Part shown: piece by piece, positions 34,538 through 42,854 of the stretch
Layout: each line of letters begins with the position of its first letter
Position numbering within the stretch: the stretch's first letter is position 1
From: Pontibacter anaerobius
Lineage (GTDB): Bacteria; Bacteroidota; Bacteroidia; Cytophagales; Hymenobacteraceae
Assembly (NCBI RefSeq): GCF_026241195.1
Contig: NZ_JAPFQO010000008.1
Coordinates: forward strand, 62,001-126,000
Length of the DNA: 64,000 nt
Direction of reading: 5' to 3'
Notes under the pieces: generated by a model
The model's database searches: none
What the model saw: the letters and a program-made list of their open reading frames with translations, nothing else
Told to the model about the DNA's origin: nothing
Translations under genes and position numbers: made by a program

Positions 34538-35971
34538 ATGCCAACACAACTTAAATACGATACAAGCTTAACGAAAAATACCGATCTGGCCCTTATAGTA
34601 GCAGCCGATCAGGTGGCGCAGCTCTCCGAACTGCAGCCCGAGGAGCAACAGTATGTGCAGCGCCAGGTGGAGCAGGAGTCCAAACTCATCTCCCTGAACC
34701 GCTTTACGCACCGCGTATATGTGGTGGTAGCCCCGGACGCCAAAAACGAGAACGCCCGCAAAGAAGCCATCCGACAGGCCGGCCATACTTTGCTGAAGCA
34801 ACTGAAGCCGGATAAGGTAGAGAACATCTCTATACTTGATAAAACAGGAACCGGAGCGGGTTTATACCTGGCCGAGGGCATTTACCTGAGCAACTATACG
34901 TATAGCAAGCACAAAACCAAGGACGCCAAACCCAGCCCGCTGCAAAGTATAACCCTGGCCGATGAGCAGGTGGCAGAGCAGCAGGTGCAGGAACTGGCTA
35001 ACGTGCTGGAGGCTGTGCTAGAGACACGTGATTTGGTGAACGAGCCGCACAGCCACCAATCGGCCACGCAGTTTAGCATGCAACTGGAGGAACTGGGAGA
35101 TAAAGCAGGCTTTAAAACCGAAGTGCTTGACGAGCTGCAGATACAGTCGCTGAAGATGGGCGGTCTGCTGGCCGTGAACCAGGGCAGTGAGGAACCGGCC
35201 ACCTTTACCATTATGGAGTGGAAGCCGGAGAACGCCAAAAACAGCAAGCCATACGTGCTGGTAGGCAAAGGCGTGGTGTACGACACGGGCGGATTAAGCC
35301 TGAAGCCAACGCCGAACTCCATGGATTTCATGAAGTCTGACATGGCAGGTGCTGCGGCAGTGGCTGGTATACTTTATGCCGCTGCCAAAAACAAGCTGCC
35401 CCTGCACGTGATCGGCCTGATACCCGCCACCGACAACCGCCCTGGTGGACAGGCTGTAGCCCCCGGCGACGTGATCACGATGTTTAACGGCATGACCGTG
35501 GAGGTAATGAACACCGACGCAGAAGGCCGCCTTATACTTGCCGATGCGCTTAGCTTCGCTAAGAAGTATAACCCGGAGCTGGTGCTGGATTTCGCGACCC
35601 TGACCGGATCCGCCATGCGCGCCATCGGGAAAGAGGCCTCCGTGGCCATGGGCACGGCAGGCGACGAAATCATGGGTGACCTGAAAAAAGCTGGCGAAGA
35701 GGTGCACGAGCGCCTGGTGGAGTTTCCGCTTTGGGACGAGTATAAAAAGCAGATCGAATCGGACGTGGCGGACATTAAAAATTTAGGAGGAGCCGATGCC
35801 GGCGCCATCACGGCGGGCAAGTTCCTGGAGGTGTTCACCAGCTACCCGTGGGTGCATTTCGACATCGCCGGTACGGCTTACCTGCAGGGCGAGGACTCTT
35901 ACCGCGGCAAAATGGGCACCGGCACCTGCGTGCGCCTTATTTACAACTACCTTAGCGCTTTGGCACGATAA
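34538..35971 (+). CDS. pepA: Leucyl aminopeptidase (M17 family)
   Basis: 477 residues from ATG 34538 (MPTQLKYDTSLTKNTD); the frame is open further upstream but that part overlaps rsmA. Cytoplasmic metallopeptidase that removes N-terminal residues. The catalytic core has KGVVYDTGGLSLKP (Lys and Asp), KSDMAGAAAVAGIL, and NTDAEGRLILADAL (metal ligands and Arg). The N-terminal macro-like domain is weaker, as usual. It is followed after 6 bases by pdxA. Confidence 0.93.
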   Translation: MPTQLKYDTSLTKNTDLALIVAADQVAQLSELQPEEQQYVQRQVEQESKLISLNRFTHRVYVVVAPDAKNENARKEAIRQAGHTLLKQLKPDKVENISILDKTGTGAGLYLAEGIYLSNYTYSKHKTKDAKPSPLQSITLADEQVAEQQVQELANVLEAVLETRDLVNEPHSHQSATQFSMQLEELGDKAGFKTEVLDELQIQSLKMGGLLAVNQGSEEPATFTIMEWKPENAKNSKPYVLVGKGVVYDTGGLSLKPTPNSMDFMKSDMAGAAAVAGILYAAAKNKLPLHVIGLIPATDNRPGGQAVAPGDVITMFNGMTVEVMNTDAEGRLILADALSFAKKYNPELVLDFATLTGSAMRAIGKEASVAMGTAGDEIMGDLKKAGEEVHERLVEFPLWDEYKKQIESDVADIKNLGGADAGAITAGKFLEVFTSYPWVHFDIAGTAYLQGEDSYRGKMGTGTCVRLIYNYLSALAR

Positions 35972-35977
35972 CCAGAC

Positions 35978-37000
35978 ATGGACAACAAGTATAAAATAAA
36001 ACTAGGCATCAGCATAGGCGACACCAACGGCATTGGCCCGGAGGTGATCGTAAAAACGCTTTCTGATAACCGCATTCTCAACTACTGCACGCCGGTGATA
36101 TACGGCTCGGCGGCCATTCTTAACAAGGTGCGCAAGGCGTTGCACTCGGAGCACTTTAACTACCAGCAGGCAGACTCTGCTCAGGCCCTGGCGCCACGCA
36201 AAGTAAACCTGATCACCTGCTGGGACAACGATCTGGAGATGAACCCAGGCACGCCAACCCCGGAATCTGGCAAAGCATCACTGGACTCGCTGCTGGCAGC
36301 CTCCAGAGACCTGAAAGCCGGTTTTTTGGATGGCCTGGTAACGGCCCCTATTAATAAGGATAACATACAGGCCGAGGAGTTTAAATTTCCCGGCCACACC
36401 GAGTTTCTAACCTCGTACTTTGATGCACCTGAGAGCCTGATGCTGCTCGTGAGCGGCGACCTGCGCGTGGCTACTGTAACCGGCCATTTGCCACTGAAAG
36501 ATGTATCGGGTAAGATTACCGAGCAACTACTGATCCGCAAGCTGACCATACTTTTAAACTCGCTTCGCAACGACTTCGGGATACTGAAGCCGCGCGTGGC
36601 CGTGCTGGGCCTGAACCCACATGCCGGCGAGCAGGGACTGCTGGGCACCGAGGACGTGGAGATCATCCGCCCGACCATCATGCAGATGAAGGAGCGCGGG
36701 CATTTGGTATTTGGCCCCTACCCTGCCGATGGCTTTTTTGGCATGCAGCAGTACCGCCAGGTGGACGCCGTTCTGGCCATGTACCACGATCAAGGGCTGA
36801 TTCCGTTTAAAACGCTGGCCTTCGAAAGTGGCGTGAACTACACGGCAGGGCTCCCAATCGTGCGTACCTCGCCCGACCACGGCACCGCCTATGATATTGC
36901 AGCAAAGCACATTGCCAATGAAACCTCTTTCCGCGAAGCACTGTTCCTTGCCTGCGACATCATCCGCAAACGCCAGCTGGAGGCAAATCCTGCAGTATAA
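35978..37000 (+). CDS. pdxA: 4-hydroxythreonine-4-phosphate dehydrogenase PdxA
   Basis: 340 residues of the PdxA family, which oxidises 4-phosphohydroxy-L-threonine in pyridoxal phosphate synthesis. Motifs: ISIGDTNGIGPEVIVKTL at the start, FPGHTEFLTSYF (metal histidine), LGLNPHAGEQGLLG (metal histidine), and AMYHDQGLIPFKTLAF (third histidine) with VRTSPDHGTAYDIA at the end. Length is normal. It lies 6 bases after the aminopeptidase gene in the same operon. Confidence 0.95.
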   Translation: MDNKYKIKLGISIGDTNGIGPEVIVKTLSDNRILNYCTPVIYGSAAILNKVRKALHSEHFNYQQADSAQALAPRKVNLITCWDNDLEMNPGTPTPESGKASLDSLLAASRDLKAGFLDGLVTAPINKDNIQAEEFKFPGHTEFLTSYFDAPESLMLLVSGDLRVATVTGHLPLKDVSGKITEQLLIRKLTILLNSLRNDFGILKPRVAVLGLNPHAGEQGLLGTEDVEIIRPTIMQMKERGHLVFGPYPADGFFGMQQYRQVDAVLAMYHDQGLIPFKTLAFESGVNYTAGLPIVRTSPDHGTAYDIAAKHIANETSFREALFLACDIIRKRQLEANPAV

Positions 37001-37036
37001 TTAGTGCAGAGTATTTTATTTATCAGAATTATATTC

Positions 37037-37044
37037 TAATTTTG
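37037..37044 (+). promoter_or_regulatory. Bacteroidota-type -7 element before yceD-rpmF
   Basis: TAATTTTG matches TAnnTTTG, 28 bases upstream of the GTG start at 37072. It overlaps the TTG at 37042, so that codon cannot be the start of the following gene if this promoter is used. Confidence 0.6.
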
Positions 37045-37071
37045 CAACCTTGCAATAAAGAGTCGATTGGT

Positions 37072-37614
37072 GTGAAGAAGCTAAGAGATTACGAAATCGG
37101 CATTGCCAAGCTTAGTAACAGGAAACACAAGTATGAGTTTCTGCTGGACAACGACTTTTTTGAGGAGTTCGGGAAGGATATCATACTTGGCGGCAACCTG
37201 AAGGCCGATGTGGAACTGGATAAGACAGAGTCGCTGCTTACCTTCCACTTCGATATAAAGGGCCATGTGCGCCTTACCTGCGACAGAAGCCTGGAAGAGT
37301 TTGACTATCCGTTGGACATTCAGGCCGCGTTCCGCATCAAGTATGGTGACGAGAACTTGGAGCTGGACGACGACCTGTGGCAGATAACGCCGAACACGCA
37401 GTCGATCAACATTGCGCAGCACCTCTACGATTATATCGGGTTGGCGCTGCCGATGAAGAAACTGCACCCACGTTTTGTGGAGGAAGAAGAGGAGGATGAG
37501 GACGATCGGGATATCCTGATCTACAGTTCCCGCTCCGACGCTGACACAGACGAGGATGAGGACGACGAGGATGATACGGACCCGCGCTGGGACGCCCTCC
37601 GAAACCTGAACTAA
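37072..37614 (+). CDS. yceD: YceD family (DUF177) protein
   Basis: 180 residues from GTG 37072 (VKKLRDYEIGIAKLSNRKH); the promoter at 37037 argues against a TTG start at 37042. It has the N-terminal beta-rich region (FLLDNDFFEEFGKDIILGG), the conserved Cys in RLTCDRSLEEFDYPLD, and an unusually acidic tail (EEEEEDEDDR, DADTDEDEDDEDDTD). Known family members are linked to rRNA/ribosome assembly and nearly always precede rpmF, as here. Confidence 0.9.
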   Translation: MKKLRDYEIGIAKLSNRKHKYEFLLDNDFFEEFGKDIILGGNLKADVELDKTESLLTFHFDIKGHVRLTCDRSLEEFDYPLDIQAAFRIKYGDENLELDDDLWQITPNTQSINIAQHLYDYIGLALPMKKLHPRFVEEEEEDEDDRDILIYSSRSDADTDEDEDDEDDTDPRWDALRNLN

Positions 37615-37664
37615 AAGAATTTCAGAAGTATAAAGTATAAACGTAAGTAAATCATTAACTAAAA

Positions 37665-37862
37665 ATGGCACATCCAAAACGTAAGATTTCGAAGACCAGA
37701 AGAGATAAGAGAAGAACACATCAGGGTCTCTCTGAAAAAGCCATTGCAATTTGCCCAACTACAGATACGCCACACCTGTTCCACCATGCTTACGTGGTTG
37801 ACGGCGACCTGTACCACAAAGGCAAACTGGCTATCAAAAATTATACAACTAACGCCCAGTAA
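37665..37862 (+). CDS. rpmF: 50S ribosomal protein L32
   Basis: 65 residues. The N-terminus MAHPKRKISKTRRDKRRTHQ is the typical L32 basic segment, followed by a compact tail with HLFHHAYVVDGDLYHKGK. The zinc-binding Cys pairs found in many L32 proteins are reduced to a single Cys, so it is probably a zinc-free form. It lies 50 bases after yceD and 53 before plsX. Confidence 0.97.
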   Translation: MAHPKRKISKTRRDKRRTHQGLSEKAIAICPTTDTPHLFHHAYVVDGDLYHKGKLAIKNYTTNAQ

Positions 37863-37915
37863 GCATTATAGCCTGCTCTAGTTTTAGTACTGTATAATTT
37901 TAACACCCCCTTTAA

Positions 37916-38857
37916 ATGAGAATCGCTTTAGACGCCATGGGCGGTGATTTTGCACCCGAAGCAATTGTGAAGGGTGCTATTATGGCTGCTCAGGAGATAG
38001 ACGAAGGCACATCCATAATGCTGATAGGCAAAGAGGATGTGGTTACAGGTCTGCTCAAGGAATATGGTTATACGGGTAACAACATAGCCGTTGTAAATGC
38101 CAGCCAGGTAATTGAAATGGGCGAACACCCTACCAAGGCCCTGACCCAGAAAACCGACTCCAGCATAGCTATAGGCTTCGGCTTACTTAAAATGCAGAAA
38201 GCGGATGCCTTCTGCAGCGCCGGCAATACCGGCGCTATGTTGGTGGGAGCCATGTTCAGCGTAAAAGCTATTGAGGGAATCCTGAGGCCATCCATCGCGA
38301 ACTTTGTTCCTAAGCTGCGCGGCGGATACGGTGTAATACTGGACGTAGGCGCAAATGCCGAATGCAAGCCTGAAGTGCTGGAGCAGTTCGGCGAGCTTGG
38401 CTCCATTTACGCCAAATACGTGCTGGACATCCAGAAACCCAAGGTTGGTTTAATGAACCTGGGCGAGGAAGAAGGCAAGGGCACCGTGGTTGTTCAGGCT
38501 GCGCACCAGCGCCTGAAGGCCAACCCTAACATTAACTTTATCGGTAACATAGAAGGCCGCGACCTCTTCAACGATAAAGCCGATGTGATTGTGTGCGACG
38601 GTTATACCGGCAACATTATCCTGAAAATGGCAGAGTCTCTCTACGATGTTATGCATGAGAAAGGCATCAGCGACCCCTTCTTCGATAAGTTTAACTACGA
38701 GGCGGAAGGCGGAAGTCCTATCTTAGGCGTAAACGGCAACGTAGTGATCGGCCATGGTGTATCTAGCCCTACAGCCGTGAAGAACATGGTGCTGCAGGCC
38801 CAGAAAATGGTCTCTTCTAAAGTTTGGGAGCGCATTAAGAAGCACTACAGCGAATAG
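37916..38857 (+). CDS. plsX: Phosphate acyltransferase PlsX
   Basis: 313 residues. PlsX makes acyl-phosphate from acyl-ACP for phospholipid synthesis and acts at the membrane surface. Visible motifs are [20 protein letters not shown] at the start, [16 protein letters not shown] and [14 protein letters not shown], with [14 protein letters not shown] near the end. Length is normal. The plsX-fabH order after rpmF is the classical lipid operon. Confidence 0.97.
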   Translation: MRIALDAMGGDFAPEAIVKGAIMAAQEIDEGTSIMLIGKEDVVTGLLKEYGYTGNNIAVVNASQVIEMGEHPTKALTQKTDSSIAIGFGLLKMQKADAFCSAGNTGAMLVGAMFSVKAIEGILRPSIANFVPKLRGGYGVILDVGANAECKPEVLEQFGELGSIYAKYVLDIQKPKVGLMNLGEEEGKGTVVVQAAHQRLKANPNINFIGNIEGRDLFNDKADVIVCDGYTGNIILKMAESLYDVMHEKGISDPFFDKFNYEAEGGSPILGVNGNVVIGHGVSSPTAVKNMVLQAQKMVSSKVWERIKKHYSE

Positions 38858-38893
38858 ATAGCTGCGGGGCGCAAGCCTACAAACGCACTTTAT

Positions 38894-38958
38894 ACTTGGC
38901 ATAGCCTGTTAAAAGATTCTTTTTAAAGAAACTGACAGGTTATGCCAAGTTTTTTTTA
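38894..38958 (+). terminator. Hairpin with T-run between plsX and fabH
   Basis: Long stem (ACTTGGCATAGCCTGT at 38894, ACAGGTTATGCCAAGT ending 38950, one G-T mismatch) with T9. It lies between two genes of the usual operon, so it may terminate part of the transcripts or act as an attenuator. Confidence 0.75.
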
Positions 38959-39003
38959 TTAAATTGCCTCTCTTAATCTTTATCACCTTAACAGAATTAA
39001 CAA

Positions 39004-40002
39004 ATGAGTAAGATTACTGCCGCCATTACCGGTGTAAGTGGCTATGTACCAGAATACGTGCTCACCAACAAGGAGCTTGAGACGATGGTTGATACCAATG
39101 ATGAGTGGATCACTTCACGAACGGGTATCAAAGAGAGGCGCATCCTGAAGGGTGAAAACAAAGGTACGTCGCACATTGCAGTGCCAGCGGTTAAGGATCT
39201 GCTCAAAAAAACGAATACAAAGCCAGAGGAAGTAGACCTGCTTATCTGCGCCACCACCACCCCGGATATGGTTTTCCCGGCCACGGCTAACCTGATTACG
39301 GCTGAGGTGGGTGCGGTAAATGCCTTTGGTTACGACCTGCAGGCAGCCTGCTCCGGCTTCCTTTTCGCGCTGGCAACTGCCTCTAAGTTTATAGAGTCTG
39401 GCCAGTACAAGAAAGTGATTGTGGTGGGTGCCGATAAAATGTCTTCCATTGTAGACTACACCGACCGGGCCACCTGCATTATCTTCGGTGACGGCGGCGG
39501 TGCCATTATGCTGGAGCCAAATACCGAGGGTCTGGGTATCCAGGATTCGATCCTGAAGTCGGATGGCACGGGTGCGCAATTCCTGTTCATGAAGGCCGGT
39601 GGCAGCCGCAGACCTGCTACCATCGAGACAGTGCAGAACCGGGAGCACTATGCCTTTCAGGAGGGGCAGCAGGTGTTTAAATTCGCTGTGAAAGGTATGG
39701 CAGACGTGTCTGCTGAGATCATGGAGCGTAACCACCTGACAGGTGATGACGTAGCCTGGCTGGTACCGCACCAGGCCAACAAGCGTATAATTGAGGCTAC
39801 AGCCAACCGTATGGGCCTCAGCAACGACAAGGTGATGCTGAACATCCACAAGTATGGCAACACTACCAGCGGCACCATTCCGCTTTGCCTGTGGGAGTAT
39901 GAGAAACAATTGAAGAAAGGTGATAACCTGATTCTAGCTGCCTTTGGAGGTGGCTTTACCTGGGGTGCCATCTACCTGAAGTGGGCTTACGATCCGAAGT
40001 AG
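39004..40002 (+). CDS. fabH: 3-oxoacyl-ACP synthase III FabH
   Basis: 332 residues. FabH condenses acyl-CoA with malonyl-ACP to start fatty acid synthesis. The catalytic triad is visible: Cys in [18 protein letters not shown], His in [12 protein letters not shown] and Asn in [14 protein letters not shown]. The C-terminal [14 protein letters not shown] is typical. The start at ATG 39004 follows a short AT-rich leader after the hairpin, suggesting that it may also be transcribed separately from plsX. Confidence 0.97.
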   Translation: MSKITAAITGVSGYVPEYVLTNKELETMVDTNDEWITSRTGIKERRILKGENKGTSHIAVPAVKDLLKKTNTKPEEVDLLICATTTPDMVFPATANLITAEVGAVNAFGYDLQAACSGFLFALATASKFIESGQYKKVIVVGADKMSSIVDYTDRATCIIFGDGGGAIMLEPNTEGLGIQDSILKSDGTGAQFLFMKAGGSRRPATIETVQNREHYAFQEGQQVFKFAVKGMADVSAEIMERNHLTGDDVAWLVPHQANKRIIEATANRMGLSNDKVMLNIHKYGNTTSGTIPLCLWEYEKQLKKGDNLILAAFGGGFTWGAIYLKWAYDPK

Positions 40003-40010
40003 ATTTCCAA

Positions 40011-40068
40011 AGTATAAACAGCAAAGGCGGCCCTGGTAAAGAGCCGCCTTTGCTGTTTATACTTTATA
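40011..40068 (+). terminator. Terminator built from inverted AAGTATA motifs
   Basis: A 21-bp perfect stem: AGTATAAACAGCAAAGGCGG plus C at 40011-40031 against its complement ending at 40063, with an 11-base loop, then TTAT. The ends of both arms carry the AAGTATA/TATACTT heptamer in opposite orientation. Confidence 0.8.
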
Positions 40069-40075
40069 CGTAATC

Positions 40076-40880
40076 CGGCTCAGTACCCTCAAAGGTTCTT
40101 CTGGCTCAAGTCTTTTCAGACCTGTGTCCTTTAATGGTGTTGCGTTTGTAACGCAACTGTAGCCATACTTTATACTTGGGCTATACTTTCTTACTGTTGC
40201 TGTTCCGGACATCCCTGTCCGGAACCTTTCTGCCGCGGATTTCCAAATCCGCGCAATCCGTACTTTATTCTTCCATTGCCTCGGCTTCCCTCAGCCTGAA
40301 CTAAGCTATCCTTACTAGCTACTGCTCATCCTCAGTCCTACACACCTACCGTTTCACCTCCAGCCTTGGCTCCCTCCAGCCCGGGAGGGCTCGTCTTCCC
40401 GTATCGCGCGGTGTTCCCTCCTGCGCCAGGGCGCTGCCGCTCTCGCGGCACCGGATCTCACAAGGCGTTCAACGGGAAGACTGGGATTGGTTCGATAGCC
40501 AAAGCTGACGGAGTTTGAGCAGAACTCCCCTCCTTGGATAAGGAGGGGCTAGGGGTGGTTGGATGATCCTGCTAATGCACTTATACCAAGTCCTCGTGGG
40601 TAGAGGCCCTCAACAAAAAAGGGGCAGGGGGATGTAATCGTTACCGAATTCCCCTCTCGGGAGGGGTTAGGGGTGGGTTAATCGCCAACTGAGAACTCCT
40701 CTCCTTAGACTACCAAGAACGCGAGTTAGAAAATAGCGAGCGAAGCTCTAAAGGGGTGGGTTACACCTGTAGAGACAGGCCGCGCAATACCGACAGCTAT
40801 AAAACCTATACCCCGGAAGGCAAAAGCGAAAAGGCACTCAGCAAGGGAGATATTTCTGAATAGCTCAAACGCTTTAACTT
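40076..40880. repeat. Repeat-rich spacer, copy B
   Basis: About 800 bases without a credible gene. 40101-40500 is the second copy of the element at 29046-29450: several palindromes in the same order, now with different arm sequences (GTTGCGTTTGTAACGCAAC, TTCCGGACATCCCTGTCCGG, GCGGATTTCCAAATCCGC), and the conserved core 40366-40482. In the core, GTCTTCCCG at 40393 pairs with CGGGAAGAC at 40473, closing a region that contains TGCCGC-TCTC-GCGGCA at 40435-40450. From 40522 onwards there are four CCCCTCCTT/GAGGGG-type units (about 40522-40562, 40600-40627, 40648-40682, 40695-40760). Confidence 0.8.
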
Positions 40881-40954
40881 CTGCCTCACTGGTACAGAAC
40901 CCTACTGTAAAATGTGTTTATATGCTGCAATAGCTTAAGTGTAGCCCATCTAAA

Positions 40955-40990
40955 ACAAAAAAAGGAAGCTGGCTTTAACCAACTCCCTTT
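40955..40990 (-). terminator. Probable terminator of the LysM gene
   Basis: Imperfect stem AAAGG.AG.TGG / CCA.CT.CCTTT at 40961-40990; on the minus strand it is followed by TTTTTTTGTTTT. It lies just after the LysM/RlpA-like gene. Confidence 0.6.
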
Positions 40991-41013
40991 CTTTGCTTCT
41001 GAAAATCTCTAGT

Positions 41014-41973
41014 TTATGGCATGTAAGACAATTCAACTCTGAAGCGTGGGTCCACGGCGCCAAGTTTTTGGTACGCTTTTTTAGACAGACGAACTACCAC
41101 TCTATCGTTCTCGCCGGTTGCCGGCAGTTTACCGATTACGCGCACATATACCACCTGTCCGTTCATGGCGTTTTTAACCTGCATGATAGTACCCACAGGG
41201 GCCGTTTTGTGCAGTGCCAGGTATTTATTCGTATCATTCGTTTTCGGGTCGATCATTTCAGCCATCCCCGACTCGATCATTTTATTCACACCCGCAGTTG
41301 AAGCATCTGCCTCCGGCTCTTCTTCCTCTGCATGCGCTTTAGTGGCCACGGCAACTGGCGTGGGGGTAACAGGTGTAGGTGTGGCTGGCCCGGCAGAGGC
41401 TACAGCATTTGAGTCTGCCGCCTTTGTCATCTCATCATCCGGCTCTGGCATGTACACAGGCTTCTGGGTTGGTGTCGGCTCCCCTATTCCCACAATCAGT
41501 TCCTGGCCAATCTCGATGGTGTTGCCCGGTAGCCTGTTCCAGAACCTCAGGTTTTCTACAGACACGTTATACAGGCGGGACACGGAATAAAGCGTCTGCT
41601 TTGGCTCTACCGTATGCAGTTTATTACCGATGCTGTTTACCGTATAGGTGCGGTTACTGGCTGCTGGTGCAGTATTGCTCTTGGCAGGTGTAGCCGCCAT
41701 CGATACAAAGCCGCGCGGAATCAGCACGATCTCGCCAATTTTTATAGTCGTTTGCACGCTTGGGTTGGCCTCCACGATCTGTGTGACCGGTACTCCATAT
41801 TTCCGGGAGAGCGCATACAACGTCTCTTTAGGTTCTACTTTGTGCTGTACAAAGAGTTTACCACTCTTACGCTCCACCCCCACCGAATCACGGACAGCCG
41901 TGAGGTCCAGGGCATTAGCCGAAAAAGAAAGTACAGGTACTGCTACAAGGGAAAGTAATAAAGATCGTAACAT
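41014..41973 (-). CDS. Secreted LysM protein with RlpA-like C-terminal domain
   Basis: 319 residues: a signal peptide (MLRSLLLSLVAVPVLSFSANA), two LysM domains (about 45-90, VEPKETLYALSRKYGVPVTQ, and about 118-160, VEPKQTLYSVSRLYNVSVEN), a low-complexity linker rich in Thr, Pro and Ala, and a C-terminal double-psi barrel like that of RlpA (ALHKTAPVGTIMQVKNAMNG, VRVIGKLP, VVVRLSKKAYQKLG). It should bind peptidoglycan in the periplasm. The catalytic residues of lytic RlpA are not obvious. It lies 6 bases downstream of the next gene and is co-transcribed with it. Confidence 0.88.
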   Translation of the reverse strand: MLRSLLLSLVAVPVLSFSANALDLTAVRDSVGVERKSGKLFVQHKVEPKETLYALSRKYGVPVTQIVEANPSVQTTIKIGEIVLIPRGFVSMAATPAKSNTAPAASNRTYTVNSIGNKLHTVEPKQTLYSVSRLYNVSVENLRFWNRLPGNTIEIGQELIVGIGEPTPTQKPVYMPEPDDEMTKAADSNAVASAGPATPTPVTPTPVAVATKAHAEEEEPEADASTAGVNKMIESGMAEMIDPKTNDTNKYLALHKTAPVGTIMQVKNAMNGQVVYVRVIGKLPATGENDRVVVRLSKKAYQKLGAVDPRFRVELSYMP

Positions 41974-41979
41974 AATTGG

Positions 41980-42756
41980 CTAGGCTAAAAGTCGAAAAAC
42001 CTGTAGAATGTCTTTATTCAGGATGAAATATAAATTGTGCTTAAAGATAAAAAAAGTATCCGAACCAATACCACTTAAGTCGCCCCCAATTTTCACCTTT
42101 TGGTACAATTTTCCTTCCAGGTCAAAAACAGCCAGCTCATTCTGCAGTTTACCGGCCGTATCGGCCTGGTAGAAACTCACCACCAGGCAAGTTTCAGTTT
42201 CGGCATACTCCACTGCCTGCACAGCCTGTACCTCCAACTGCTCCCACAGAAAGGCTTGCACCTGCTCAAAGTATGGCTCTCCCTCCCGGTAAAGAGCCGG
42301 GTACAAGCAGTCCCGAAAGCGGGCCTGGTCGTAGCGTGCCACCTCTTCCGCAGCCTGTTGCTGGCTTAAAGTTACGCCCGAAGGCTGCCCGGTTTGCGGT
42401 GAGAGCACCTGTAGCGGTGCCTCTGGCTGCTGTGGATCATAGGCTACAACGCCTGCTTTAGCTATACCATAAAAGGCTAACTCCTTAACCTCCCACACGT
42501 TAGATCCGTTTGCCTCGCTGTAAGCCATAATCCCCTTGTGCTGCCCCAGTTGCCTGTTGCCGTAGCCGTGCAGGTAGAGCAGCCCATGCTCCGCCTCCTC
42601 CAACCCCTGCCACCACGCCTTTGCCTGCGGCATATCTAGCTGCTGTAATGTATGGCCGTCAGTATCCAACACATAAAACCGGGTGAGCAGCAGATCCGGG
42701 TCGCGTACCTCCAGGGCAAGGCAAGCAGTGCGGCTGTCGAGCCGGATGCGCCACAC
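41980..42756 (-). CDS. DUF4905-like protein of unknown function
   Basis: 258 residues from GTG 42756. I think it belongs to DUF4905, known mainly from Bacteroidota, on the basis of the RTACLALEVRDPDLLLTRFY region and the repeated tryptophan-containing strands; this assignment is from memory. No signal peptide or catalytic motif is visible, and the protein reads as beta-propeller-like. The frame stays open for 20 more codons upstream (…LLYSYDFKAP before VWRIRLD) in a way that looks like coding sequence, yet contains no ATG, GTG or TTG. The true start may thus be non-canonical or the upstream bases altered. First gene of an operon with the LysM protein. Confidence 0.7.
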   Translation of the reverse strand: MWRIRLDSRTACLALEVRDPDLLLTRFYVLDTDGHTLQQLDMPQAKAWWQGLEEAEHGLLYLHGYGNRQLGQHKGIMAYSEANGSNVWEVKELAFYGIAKAGVVAYDPQQPEAPLQVLSPQTGQPSGVTLSQQQAAEEVARYDQARFRDCLYPALYREGEPYFEQVQAFLWEQLEVQAVQAVEYAETETCLVVSFYQADTAGKLQNELAVFDLEGKLYQKVKIGGDLSGIGSDTFFIFKHNLYFILNKDILQVFRLLA

Positions 42757-42854
42757 AGGAGCCTTAAAATCGTATGAATAGAGAAGAGGTATGATATGCG
42801 TAGGGATTTTAGTATATTATCTGCTGAATCCGATTCTTATTCTGGTACAAATTT

